NCBI GenBank assembly: GCA_030734395.1
Contig: JAUZTG010000041.1
Coordinates: forward strand, 2,542,001 to 2,606,000
DNA from: Sarocladium kiliense
Taxonomy: Eukaryota; Ascomycota; Sordariomycetes; Hypocreales; Sarocladiaceae
Direction: 5' to 3'
Length of the DNA: 64,000 nt
Shown here piece after piece: positions 55,501 to 64,000 of the stretch. Below the pieces are notes generated by a model. That model saw only the letters and a list, made by a program, of their open reading frames with translations, searched no databases and had not been told where the DNA came from. A program made the translations under genes and the position numbers. Position 1 is the first letter of the stretch, and every line of letters begins with the position of its first letter.

Positions 55501-56792
55501 TGTGATCGAAAAGCGTGTCAGATGAGTATACGAGAAGGACTGAATGCACCGTATGGTGAGGCAGGCCGGCGAGAGCGGGTAGAGCAGTCGGGGCGCCGGG
55601 GAAGGTTGTCGTTGCGATCGTTTTGATAGACGCTGCGCTTCGGATCATCCGTCGAGACAACTTTTTCGAGGCACTCAGACCAGGGGACGCGATGCCTAGG
55701 GACAGCCACAGTGGTGTTCGGGACCGGCACTACATTGAGCCGACCGTCTCATACAGGGAACGCACCCGACATGCATTGGCGCTACCTTTCGTCGTACTTT
55801 GGAAATATCAAGTATCGTTGAGCACCATCAGCACAGTCCGAGGAACATATTCGCATTTGTAAATTATTGGAGTGTTGCTGTTCTCAGCTACGCAGGGCCC
55901 GGTGTGGTCAATACATTTTTTAAATATTCTGAGCCCGAAGCCTTGGCTGTCATCCCTTCTTTTGGCAGCTGCAGACTTCTACATCTCCATCACCCCCGAC
56001 ATTGTTTGCTTCCCTCAGCCCGTAGTTTGTGCTTCTTACAGCAAACTTCAAGTCTTTCCCTCAAAACGACTTTGAAAATGTCTACGATTTGCCGAACTTT
56101 GTGGGCAATACTGATCAGTACGGCGACGGCACAGACTCGCATCTCGATGCTTGTGGATACAATGGCGTAATAATCACCAATAGATAAGGCAGGCACGTGA
56201 AGGTCGGGGGATTGCTGTGGCAATCTCAACGGCGGAGATGGACATCATTTTGGGCAGTGCTATTGAACTGGGAATGACACAAGCTTTGAGAGTGCAATCA
56301 CGTTCTCCGATAAGGGTACCTGCTTCATACACATTATGGGAGGTAGAGGATAACAACACGTCGTGATTTGAGCGAGGTTCACGAGCAATAGCAAGATACG
56401 AACAAAATCAGTGGAAAATATGACGATATAACTCCAAGCATCATTTTCAGCTATCCAGACAGTGAGCTTGTCACAGCTACGAGAAGCCTTCCCCCATGTG
56501 GCGCTGCGGCATCAGCCACAAGCGACAGTGGCTACCTTACTGAGGCACGTGATGTTTTCAGCATAAACAAGGTAGATTGGAAACGCGACCTTGGAACTCT
56601 GATATATCAGGCAATACATACAAAGAAAGAAAAGAAAAGAAACATTTACAGACCCAACTTCCAGATAATGTCAGACCCAAACAGAAATACGCCAGGCCAG
56701 CTGCCTAGGTCGGCATTATATACCCGCTTCGGCCGGGTCGAAACAAAACATAAGAAACCGGTTCATCATCTCTCGTGTCCATCATCTCATGA
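55501..56792. other. Intergenic, no gene seen
   Basis: Promoter of the mitochondrial ribosomal protein gene and 3' flank of the giant cysteine-rich gene. A purine-rich GAAAGAAAAG tract lies near 56620-56643. Short open frames have no motifs. Confidence 0.5.
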
Positions 56793-59700
56793 TCAATCGC
56801 CGTACGTCGCCTTCTGGCACTTGTTGCCCTTGTATTGCATGCCCTTGGGGCAAGCACATGTGTGACTGACGGCACCCCACAGCATACCGCTCTTCTTGCA
56901 GATACAGCCAGAGCCCCTGGAATCGAGCGTAGCGTCGGATCCGCAGTCACAGGTCTTGCGGCTGGAGTTGTACACAAGATTGGAGTTGTTGCAGACACAT
57001 GTGCCAGGGCCGTATCCGCCGGATTTGTACTTGGCCTGAGCACCGCAGTCGGGCTCACAGCTGCCGTTGACAGGAGAGTGGCCGTTGGGACATTGACAAG
57101 AGTACTTTCCGCTGCTGCCGTAAGTCCATTTGGCGCCGGTAGCGTCGCAAACACAGGCATCGCCGGAGCTCGAGAGGCTGGCGTTGGGTCCGCAGCTGCA
57201 AGACTTGTCCGAGGTGCGGAAAGTTGCGCCCTCGGCCTTGCATTCACAGCCGCTGCCGTATGTTGCGGAGGCGTATCGGCCACAAGAAGGCGCATTGGGT
57301 TGACAGACGCCGTTGCGCTCAGTCTGTCCTGACGGACACTGACATGAGTATCCGCCGTTGCTTGCCTTGGTCCACGAGGCGCCCTTGGTCGAGCACTGGC
57401 ACTTGGAGCCGTCCTGGCTCAATGAAGCTTTGGGTCCGCAGCTGCAAGATTGGTCGTATTTGCTGAGAGTGGCTCCAGGAGCCTTGCATGCGCATAATCC
57501 ATTCTGTTTTGTTGCACCGCGGCCGCACGTAGGCTCTGGCTTCGTGCAAACACCGTTCTTCACGGTTTGACCGGAAGGACAGGCGCATGAGTACTGTCCG
57601 TAGGAGTTCTTGGTCCAGTTTGCGCCCTTGGCTGAGCAGACACATTTCTTGCCATCGCTGCTGAGTGAAGCATCACGGCCACAACCACAGCTCTTATCGT
57701 TCTTGAAGGTGGCCCCTGGGGCCTTGCACACGCACTGTCCGTCCTGATTGGTTGCATCGCGACCACAGTCAGGCCCCGGCGTCACACAATGGCCATTCTT
57801 AAGCTTCTGTCCATCAGGGCAGACGCAAGAATACTGCCCGTAAGAGTTCTTGGTCCACTTTGTACCAGTGACAGTGCAGACACATGACTTGCCATCGGAA
57901 CTGAGGGAAGCGTCGGAACCACAGCTGCATGTCTTGTCGTTCTTGAAGGCAGCACCGGGAGCTTTACAGACACAGTTGCCTTTCGAATCAGGCGTGGCCG
58001 AGCGACCACAGTCAGGAGTTGGACTGGGGCAAACACCATTCTTCGGCTTTTGGCCATTGGAGCAGACACATCCATACTTGCCAGCCTTATCCTTGGTCCA
58101 GGAAGCGCCAGCTGCGGAACACACACATGATTTGCCGTCCCTGCTCAGCGACGCGTCACCATCACAGGTACAGGTCTTGCCTGAGCCGAATGTTGCTCCA
58201 GGTGCCTTGCAAGTACACGTGCCGTACTCGTTTGGGGTAGCATCGCTGCCGCAGCTTGGGGGTTGACTGGTGCAAGCACCATTCTTGGGAGACTGTCCTG
58301 AGGGGCAGCTGCACGAATACTTGCCGTTCTTCCCCTTCGTCCAGATGGAGTTGGTGGGAGCAGTGCACTGGCATGACTTGCCATCTTCACTAAGAGCAGC
58401 ACCGGGGCCGCAGGAGCATGACTTGTCTGATTCGAAAGTCGCGCCAGGGGCATGGCATTCACATTTGCCATGTCCGTTGTCCACAGCATCCTTGCCACAG
58501 TCAGGAGCGGCTTCACAGGCTCCATCCTTGACCTTCTGGCCATCGGGGCAACCGCATGAATACTTGCCGTCCTTGTCTTTTGTCCAGGAGGAACCAGTTG
58601 GATTGGAACACACGCAGCTTTTGCCGTCACGACTCAGTGTAGCACCAGGGCCGCAGTCACACGCCTTGTTGTCTGAGAAGGTGGCTCCAGGTGCGTTGCA
58701 GATGCAGGTCCCGGCATCGTTGGCATTGGCATAGTCGCCGCAGTCGGGTGTGCCATCGCAGACGCCGTTCTTCACTGTTTCACCAGGGGAGCAGGCGCAC
58801 GAGTACTTTCCATCCTTGTCGCTGGTCCAGGAGGAGCCAGTAGGAGTTGAACACTCGCAGTGTTTGCCATCTTGGCTGAGCTTCGCACCAGGGCCGCATG
58901 TGCAAGAGTTACCACTACTGCTGAAGGTGGCCCCAGGGGCGAAGCACTGGCACTTATCGCTCTCGTTGTCTGAGCTTGCATTGGGGCCGCACTCGTTAGG
59001 AGTTCCTCCACAAACACCATCTTTGAGTGGCTTGTCCGCCGGACAAGCGCAAAGATATCCATTGCCCTTGGGATCTTTCATCCATTCGGAGCCCGTTGGG
59101 GCGCTGCACTCACAGCTTTCACCGTCCTCGCTCAGAGTAGCACCATGGCCACAAGTGCAAGATTGGTCTTCATGGTAGGTGGCTCCCGTGGCCTTGCAAC
59201 CGCAATCGCCCTTGTCGTCTGCCTTGCCATTGGCGCCACAGTTGGTAGGCTCAGGCTTGCAAACACCCCCGCTGAGGACTGGTTTGTCACCTGCACATTC
59301 GCAGGTCCACGTGAAGTCTTTGTTTCCCATAAGCACGGAGTCCTTCGGTGTGTGGCATTGGCACTCCAGTCCGTCCTCGCTTAGTGAGGATCCCTCGGGA
59401 CAAGTGCAAGTCTGATCAACAGAGTGGTACGAAGCCCCAGGGGCTTTGCAGTTGCAGTCATTACCGTCTGCGGTGGCGTCCTTTCCACAAGTGACGGGGC
59501 CAGGCACGCACGCACCATTCTCAGACTTTGGCTTCTCCCTTGGACAAGTGCAAGAGTATTTGCCAGCATCGCCTTCGGTGAACTCGGAGTCTGTGGGAGT
59601 GTTGCAATGACATTCAGTGCCATCCTCGCTGAGTGAAGCTCCTTCGGGGCACGTGCAGGACTGGTCGTTTTCGTGGAAAGACGCGCCAGGGGCCGTGCAG

Positions 59701-62700
59701 CTACAACCACCCTTGCCATCGTCGATGGCGTTCTCACCACATGTCGGCGGGCCTGAACAAACACCATTCTTCTTCGTCTGTCCTTCGGGACAGGTGCATG
59801 AGTATTTGCCAGTGTCCTTGTCCTTTGTCCATTCCGAGCCTTGAGGATGGGAGCAGACACAGGAGTTGCCATTTTGGCCAAGAGCCGCACCTTCGTCAGG
59901 ACAGCTGCAAGTTTGGTCACCATTATAGTGAGCGCCAGGGGCATCGCACATGCATCCGTCCTTGGAGTCGAACTTGGCGTGAGTACCACAGTCTGGGATA
60001 CAGGCTGTGCCATCCTCGTTGGGTACTTGGCCTGTGCCGCAGTCTTCGCATGTTCCGTCGCCCTTGGGGACGCTACCCGATGGGCAGTCCTTGCAGCCAG
60101 ACTTGTCGTCCTTGGGAACTTGCCTTCCAGTGCAGGACGAGCAGCTTGTTCCGTCTCCGACCTGGCCCTGTGGACACTGTTGACAGCCAGTGTTATCATC
60201 CTTGGGTTTCTCTCCAGGGGTGCAGCTGTGACAGTCAGTTCCATCGCCAAGTTGCCCGTTTGGACAGTCGTCACAGCTAGTGTGTTCCTTATTGGGCTTC
60301 TGTCCAGGCTGGCAGCTATGACAAGATTTGCCGTCACCGACCTGGCCACTTCCACAATCCTCGCACCCCTTTTTGTCAGATTTCGGCTTCTTTCCAGGTG
60401 GACAGCTGGAACAGCTCGAGCCGTCTGAGATTTGACCCTCCTGGCAATCATCGCAGCCAGTATTGTCGTCGTTGGGCTTCTGGCCGGTCTGGCAAGTTGA
60501 GCATGTCTTGCCGTCGCCGACAGAACCTTCAGGACACATGTCGCACCCGGTCTTGTCGTCCTTTGGCTTTTGCCCAGGGCGGCATTGGGAACAACTCTTT
60601 CCATCGCCAACCCCTCCGTTCGGACAGTCTTCGCAGGCGCTCTTGTCGTCCTTCGGCCGCTTTCCAGCCGGGCAAGACGTACAAGAGCTGGTACCGTCGC
60701 TGAAGGTGCCTTCAGGACAGGGTTGACACTCCTTCTTATTTAAATGAGGAGCTGAGCCAGGCTCGCATTGGTGACAAGCACCAGCGCCATCGCTCACGAA
60801 ACCAGCCTCGCAATCTTGGCACCCACTCTTGTCGTCCAGAGGCTCTTGACCAGCTGCGCAAGTCTTGCAGGCGGTGCCATCACTAACTTGATGCTCGCCG
60901 CAAGGCAAGCAGGCGTCGGAGCCTAGCTTGGGTGCCTCTCCCTTTTGGCAAGGGGAACAAGACGACCTACCGTCGCTCACCCTACCAGGCGGGCACTTGT
61001 CGCAACCGCTCTTGTCGTCTTTGGGTTGGTTGCCCGCTTCACACGGGTGACAAGGGCTCTTTCCATCACTGACAAGGCCATCTGCGCAGCGATTACAGCC
61101 ACTATGATCATCTTTCGCAAATTGACCAGGCAGACAAGGACCGCAGGGGCTGATGCCATTGCTCACCTCGCCAGGGGGACAATCGTCACAACCGCTTTGG
61201 TCAGGCTTGCTATGCTTGCCCGCAGGACAAGTGGCGCAAGAGCCTGAGCCGTCGCTGACCTTTCCGGGCTCACAATCGTCGCAGCCGCTTCCGTCAGCTC
61301 GTGGCTGTTGACGCTTTTCACACTTGTGGCAGGTTCCGGAGCCATCACCAACTGTACCAGCAGGGCACGGCTCACAGCCGCTCTTGTCCGCCTTGGGTTG
61401 ATGCCCTCCTGTGCAAGTGCTGCAGCTGTCCCCTGTGCTGACTTGGCCACCAGTGCAAGGAGTGCATGCATTTTTATCCTTATTGGGCGCTTTACCAGCA
61501 TCGCAAGGTGAACAAGCCTTGGTTCCATCGCTGACTTTGCCAGTTCCGCAAGGAGTGCAGCCACTTCGATCGAGCTTCGGCTCAGAACCGGGATCGCAAG
61601 CCTTACAACCACCTGAGCCATCAAGGACTTGTCCAGGCGGGCAATCCTCACAGCCGCTATTGTCCTTCTTGGGTTTCTTGCCTGGGGGACAGGAAATACA
61701 AGAGGTGCCGTCGCTGACTTTGCCACCAGTGCAAGGCTCACAGCCGCTGGAGTCAGCTTTCGGTGCGGAACCTTTGTCGCACGAGGTGCAAGGGGACTTT
61801 CCGTCGCTGACCTTGCCGGCAGGGCAGGATTCGCAGCCACTCTTGTCACCCTTGGGAGATTTACCGGGAGGACAGAATGAGCAGGAACCAGTACCGTCAC
61901 TGATCTGACCCGGCATGCAGTCGTTACAACCGCTCTTGTCGCCTTTAGGAGATTGACCCTTGCCACAAGCGCGGCACTTGGTACCATCGCCAACCTGACC
62001 AGTCGGACAAGCCTCGCAGTCCGACTTGGCTTGATTAGGCTGGGAACCCATAGGGCAGCTGCGGCAAGGCGTAGTTCCGTCGCTGACCTTACCCGCTGGG
62101 CACGAGTCACAGCCACTTTGATCGCTCTTGACGAACGATCCAGCAGGGCAGGCTTTGCAAGGAGCTGTACCGTCACTGAATGTACCTGTTGAGCACTTGG
62201 GGCATGTCACCGCACCGCTCTCTGAGTAGGTTCCTTTATTGCATGGCTTGCAAGGAGATTTACCATCGCTGAACTGGCCAGCATCACAGGCAACGCAATC
62301 AGTTTGTCCCGCGTTGGCCGGCTTGCCCGCCGGACAGTCATGGCACGCACCGTCACCCGTAGCGGAGACTTGACCTGGTGGACATTTATCACAACCGTCC
62401 TTGCCAGGCTTCGGCTTCTGGCCAGCTGGACAGGGTGCGCAGCCTCTTGTTCCGTCACCAGCTTGCCCAGTCTTGCAGGGAGTGCAGGTGTTGCTATCAT
62501 GGTTGGGCTCCTGGCCAGGTTGACATCCCTTGCAGGTTGATGAGCCAGGGAGGGCAACTTGATTCGGAGCGCATTTGGTGCAAGACGTGGCACCGGCGGC
62601 TGAGAACTCCCCGCCGGGGCACGGACGACAAGCGAATGTTCCGTCACTGTAGGATCCTGCGTCGCAAGGCTTGCAGCCATTGCCCCCGGGCTTCAGGTAT

Positions 62701-64000
62701 GACCCAGTAGGGCAAGCAGCGCACTTCTTCGTACCATCGCTGTATTGGCCTTGCGGGCAAGTCTCACAGCCGCTTTTATCGTCCTTAGGTTGCTGACCAG
62801 CTGAACAAGCAATGCATGGCGTCTTGCCGTCACTCACTTTGCCGTCGGTACACGTGTCGCAAGCCGTCTTTTGCGCATTGGGAGCGCTGCCCTTGGCACA
62901 GGGGGTGCAAGGATGCTTGCCATCGCTCACTTGACCGGCTTGGCATTGGTCGCAAGCAGTCTTCAGCTGGTTTGGTGAGGTGCCTGGACCGCATGTGGTG
63001 CATGTCGTGGCTCCGGGGGCAGCGATCTGGCCCTCCGAACAGATGTCGCAGCCATTCTTGTCCTTATTCGGGATTGTGCCAGGATCACAGGATGTGCAAG
63101 TCGCGGCGCCTGGGAGAACGACCTTTCCAGCATCACAGTCTTGGCAGCTTGACTTGTCACCATTAGGAATCTTTCCACCGGAGCAGGTTGTGCAGCTTGT
63201 CGATCCAGGGGCAGCGACCTGACCAGCAGCGCATGTTTGACATTCCGTTGAGCCAGTACCGCTTGAGTATTTGCCAGCCGGACAAGGCGAACAAGTTTGG
63301 CTTCCCACGGGCATGTATTGGCCAGCCGAGCAGTCCTCGCAGCCTGTATGGTCGTCCTTGGCTTGCTTGCCAGCTGGACAATATGCGCAAGGCTGCGTGC
63401 CGTCGCTCTGCTTCTTCTCGGGACAGTGCACGCAGGTCTTCTGATCTTCAGAGGCCGCGCTGCCTGGCGAACATGTATGACAAGCGGTACCATCTCCATC
63501 ACTGACTTTGTTTGCGTCACATCGCTGGCAGCCATCTTGATTGTCGTTGGCAAAGGAGCCTGCGGGACACGACTCGCATTTGCTGATGCCATTACTGATC
63601 TTGCCTGAATCACAAGGATTACACCCGCTTTCCTGATCGTTAGGCTCATGGCCAGCAGAGCACTGTGCACAACCAGTCCCGTCGCTGACTTCTCCGGGGG
63701 GACAGGCATCGCAACGGTCACGATTTCCGCTGGGCTGCTCGTCTGCTTTGCAAGGAGCACAGCGTCCACTTCCGTCGCTGACCTTGTGCTCGGAGCAGGC
63801 CTCACAGCCGGTGCCGTCGTTCAAGGGTTGGTGACCAGCGTCACAGCCACCGCAAGGGGTCTTACCATCGCTCTGTAGACCACTTTGACAATGCTCGCAA
63901 GCAGTCTGGTCCTCGTTTGCCGCAGAGCCAGCGGTACAGAAATGGCAAGCCTCCTTGCCATCACTGACCTGATTAGCTGGGCAGGGCTTGCAAGATGCAT
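56793..64000 (-). CDS. Giant cysteine-rich repeat protein (EGF/GCC2-GCC3-like), 5' end beyond the right edge
   Basis: One uninterrupted frame of about 2400 codons, still open at the window edge, so the start and any signal peptide are outside. It has two repeat classes. The N-terminal side in the window (to about 59991) holds roughly 29 units of about 46 residues, pattern C-x2-C-x2-G-x-V-S-D-G ... C-x2-C-x2-G-x2-P-K-x-D-x-S-G-C, resembling ephrin-receptor-like GCC2/GCC3 and TNFR-type cysteine repeats. The C-terminal side has 13 units of about 82 residues, with hallmarks KAPGATF, CGPxASLSxDGKSCVC, SWTKDKDGKYSC and CPxGQxxKNGVC. The protein ends KCQKATYGD with no visible membrane anchor or GPI signal. 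An extracellular, disulfide-stacked rod is the natural inference; function is unknown. The lack of introns over 7 kb contrasts with its neighbours. Confidence 0.88.
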   Translation of the reverse strand, partial: ASCKPCPANQVSDGKEACHFCTAGSAANEDQTACEHCQSGLQSDGKTPCGGCDAGHQPLNDGTGCEACSEHKVSDGSGRCAPCKADEQPSGNRDRCDACPPGEVSDGTGCAQCSAGHEPNDQESGCNPCDSGKISNGISKCESCPAGSFANDNQDGCQRCDANKVSDGDGTACHTCSPGSAASEDQKTCVHCPEKKQSDGTQPCAYCPAGKQAKDDHTGCEDCSAGQYMPVGSQTCSPCPAGKYSSGTGSTECQTCAAGQVAAPGSTSCTTCSGGKIPNGDKSSCQDCDAGKVVLPGAATCTSCDPGTIPNKDKNGCDICSEGQIAAPGATTCTTCGPGTSPNQLKTACDQCQAGQVSDGKHPCTPCAKGSAPNAQKTACDTCTDGKVSDGKTPCIACSAGQQPKDDKSGCETCPQGQYSDGTKKCAACPTGSYLKPGGNGCKPCDAGSYSDGTFACRPCPGGEFSAAGATSCTKCAPNQVALPGSSTCKGCQPGQEPNHDSNTCTPCKTGQAGDGTRGCAPCPAGQKPKPGKDGCDKCPPGQVSATGDGACHDCPAGKPANAGQTDCVACDAGQFSDGKSPCKPCNKGTYSESGAVTCPKCSTGTFSDGTAPCKACPAGSFVKSDQSGCDSCPAGKVSDGTTPCRSCPMGSQPNQAKSDCEACPTGQVGDGTKCRACGKGQSPKGDKSGCNDCMPGQISDGTGSCSFCPPGKSPKGDKSGCESCPAGKVSDGKSPCTSCDKGSAPKADSSGCEPCTGGKVSDGTSCISCPPGKKPKKDNSGCEDCPPGQVLDGSGGCKACDPGSEPKLDRSGCTPCGTGKVSDGTKACSPCDAGKAPNKDKNACTPCTGGQVSTGDSCSTCTGGHQPKADKSGCEPCPAGTVGDGSGTCHKCEKRQQPRADGSGCDDCEPGKVSDGSGSCATCPAGKHSKPDQSGCDDCPPGEVSNGISPCGPCLPGQFAKDDHSGCNRCADGLVSDGKSPCHPCEAGNQPKDDKSGCDKCPPGRVSDGRSSCSPCQKGEAPKLGSDACLPCGEHQVSDGTACKTCAAGQEPLDDKSGCQDCEAGFVSDGAGACHQCEPGSAPHLNKKECQPCPEGTFSDGTSSCTSCPAGKRPKDDKSACEDCPNGGVGDGKSCSQCRPGQKPKDDKTGCDMCPEGSVGDGKTCSTCQTGQKPNDDNTGCDDCQEGQISDGSSCSSCPPGKKPKSDKKGCEDCGSGQVGDGKSCHSCQPGQKPNKEHTSCDDCPNGQLGDGTDCHSCTPGEKPKDDNTGCQQCPQGQVGDGTSCSSCTGRQVPKDDKSGCKDCPSGSVPKGDGTCEDCGTGQVPNEDGTACIPDCGTHAKFDSKDGCMCDAPGAHYNGDQTCSCPDEGAALGQNGNSCVCSHPQGSEWTKDKDTGKYSCTCPEGQTKKNGVCSGPPTCGENAIDDGKGGCSCTAPGASFHENDQSCTCPEGASLSEDGTECHCNTPTDSEFTEGDAGKYSCTCPREKPKSENGACVPGPVTCGKDATADGNDCNCKAPGASYHSVDQTCTCPEGSSLSEDGLECQCHTPKDSVLMGNKDFTWTCECAGDKPVLSGGVCKPEPTNCGANGKADDKGDCGCKATGATYHEDQSCTCGHGATLSEDGESCECSAPTGSEWMKDPKGNGYLCACPADKPLKDGVCGGTPNECGPNASSDNESDKCQCFAPGATFSSSGNSCTCGPGAKLSQDGKHCECSTPTGSSWTSDKDGKYSCACSPGETVKNGVCDGTPDCGDYANANDAGTCICNAPGATFSDNKACDCGPGATLSRDGKSCVCSNPTGSSWTKDKDGKYSCGCPDGQKVKDGACEAAPDCGKDAVDNGHGKCECHAPGATFESDKSCSCGPGAALSEDGKSCQCTAPTNSIWTKGKNGKYSCSCPSGQSPKNGACTSQPPSCGSDATPNEYGTCTCKAPGATFGSGKTCTCDGDASLSRDGKSCVCSAAGASWTKDKAGKYGCVCSNGQKPKNGVCPSPTPDCGRSATPDSKGNCVCKAPGAAFKNDKTCSCGSDASLSSDGKSCVCTVTGTKWTKNSYGQYSCVCPDGQKLKNGHCVTPGPDCGRDATNQDGQCVCKAPGATFKNDKSCGCGRDASLSSDGKKCVCSAKGANWTKNSYGQYSCACPSGQTVKNGVCTKPEPTCGRGATKQNGLCACKAPGATLSKYDQSCSCGPKASLSQDGSKCQCSTKGASWTKASNGGYSCQCPSGQTERNGVCQPNAPSCGRYASATYGSGCECKAEGATFRTSDKSCSCGPNASLSSSGDACVCDATGAKWTYGSSGKYSCQCPNGHSPVNGSCEPDCGAQAKYKSGGYGPGTCVCNNSNLVYNSSRKTCDCGSDATLDSRGSGCICKKSGMLWGAVSHTCACPKGMQYKGNKCQKATYGD
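56796..59990 (-). repeat. 13 tandem coding repeats of about 245 bp
   Basis: Each unit encodes about 82 residues with a conserved 10-Cys spacing, beginning with CGxxA and ending before the next CG. The central units (5-11 from the N-terminal side) are the most alike, and the outermost (first and last) are the most diverged. This gradient is typical of repeats that exchange by unequal crossing-over in the middle. Confidence 0.85.
59991..64000 (-). repeat. About 29 tandem coding repeats of roughly 138 bp (extends past the edge)
   Basis: Each unit encodes two short Cys loops of 22-24 residues. The DKSGC and VSDG words recur throughout. Variation is largely in the residues between cysteines. The array continues unbroken to the right edge, so the total copy number is unknown. 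Confidence 0.8.

Noticed and set aside
59841..60428. Plus-strand open frame antisense to the cysteine-rich gene
   Set aside because: Antisense shadow of repetitive coding sequence, with no family motif, leader or splice context of its own.
59381..60610. Long open frame (about 409 codons) on the minus strand in a different frame inside the cysteine-rich gene
   Set aside because: It is an out-of-frame shadow of the repeats. Repeated codons lack stops in the other frame, and the product is a low-complexity Ala/Thr/Arg string without motifs. The frames at 61163-62176 and 62963-63805 are the same effect.
1..64000. tRNA or rRNA genes, CRISPR arrays and transposons
   Set aside because: I looked for B-box-like GGTTCGA words with matching arms, for regularly spaced identical repeats with unique spacers, and for terminal repeats or transposase/reverse-transcriptase motifs. 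None was convincing. The GTGGCT array is too short-phased and variable to be CRISPR.

Overview
This window comes from a filamentous ascomycete, probably a Sordariomycete and possibly Hypocreales. Genes carry short introns of about 50-100 bp with CTNAC-like branch sites. The gene families include Zn2Cys6 regulators, a TRI12-type MFS pump, berberine-bridge oxidases, a PRO1/ADV-1 orthologue and an SOD-like mitochondrial ribosomal protein. I built exon models by hand from splice signals, reading-frame phase and protein-family continuity. Nearly all of them sum to whole codons.

Layout. (1) 1-9.8 kb: a module that looks built for amine use. It has a flavin monoamine oxidase (partial, left edge), a Zn2Cys6 regulator, a RidA/YjgF imine deaminase, an APC-type amine/amino-acid permease and an HSL-type alpha/beta hydrolase. 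(2) 10.4-37.3 kb: an aromatic-compound catabolic cluster. It has a phenol 2-monooxygenase-like enzyme, a Zn2Cys6 regulator, a TRI12-like MFS pump, a 14-exon thiamine-diphosphate enzyme, a dienelactone hydrolase, a decayed aldehyde dehydrogenase, a maleylacetate reductase, an intradiol (hydroxyquinol-type) dioxygenase, a C2H2/fungal_trans regulator, a BBE-type FAD oxidase, an SDR, a SnoaL-like protein and a salicylate-hydroxylase-like FAD monooxygenase. Five pairs are divergent and share promoters. (3) 37.6-56 kb: an aquaporin with unusual NPA boxes, then core genes. These are the developmental regulator PRO1, a 9.4 kb stretch without recognisable genes, a SAM/PH protein and a mitochondrial ribosomal protein. 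(4) 56.8 kb to the right edge: a giant cysteine-rich repeat protein, open through the edge.

The enzymes of region 2 fit a hydroxyquinol variant of the 3-oxoadipate pathway: ring hydroxylation, intradiol cleavage to maleylacetate, then NAD(P)H reduction to 3-oxoadipate. The dienelactone hydrolase is a side entry to maleylacetate. The BBE, SDR, SnoaL and monooxygenase genes would process the upstream substrate. The substrate itself cannot be read from the sequence.

The most striking non-coding signal is an array at 21865-21949 in the promoter shared by the thiamine-diphosphate enzyme and the dienelactone hydrolase. The hexamer GTGGCT occurs five times at an exact 17-bp period, and it also recurs in two other divergent promoters of the cluster. 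Other signals worth following are an 11-bp direct repeat with 20-bp phasing between the monooxygenase and its regulator, a 10-bp inverted repeat between the reductase and the dioxygenase, three probable GC-AG introns, and an aldehyde dehydrogenase pseudogene inside the pathway.
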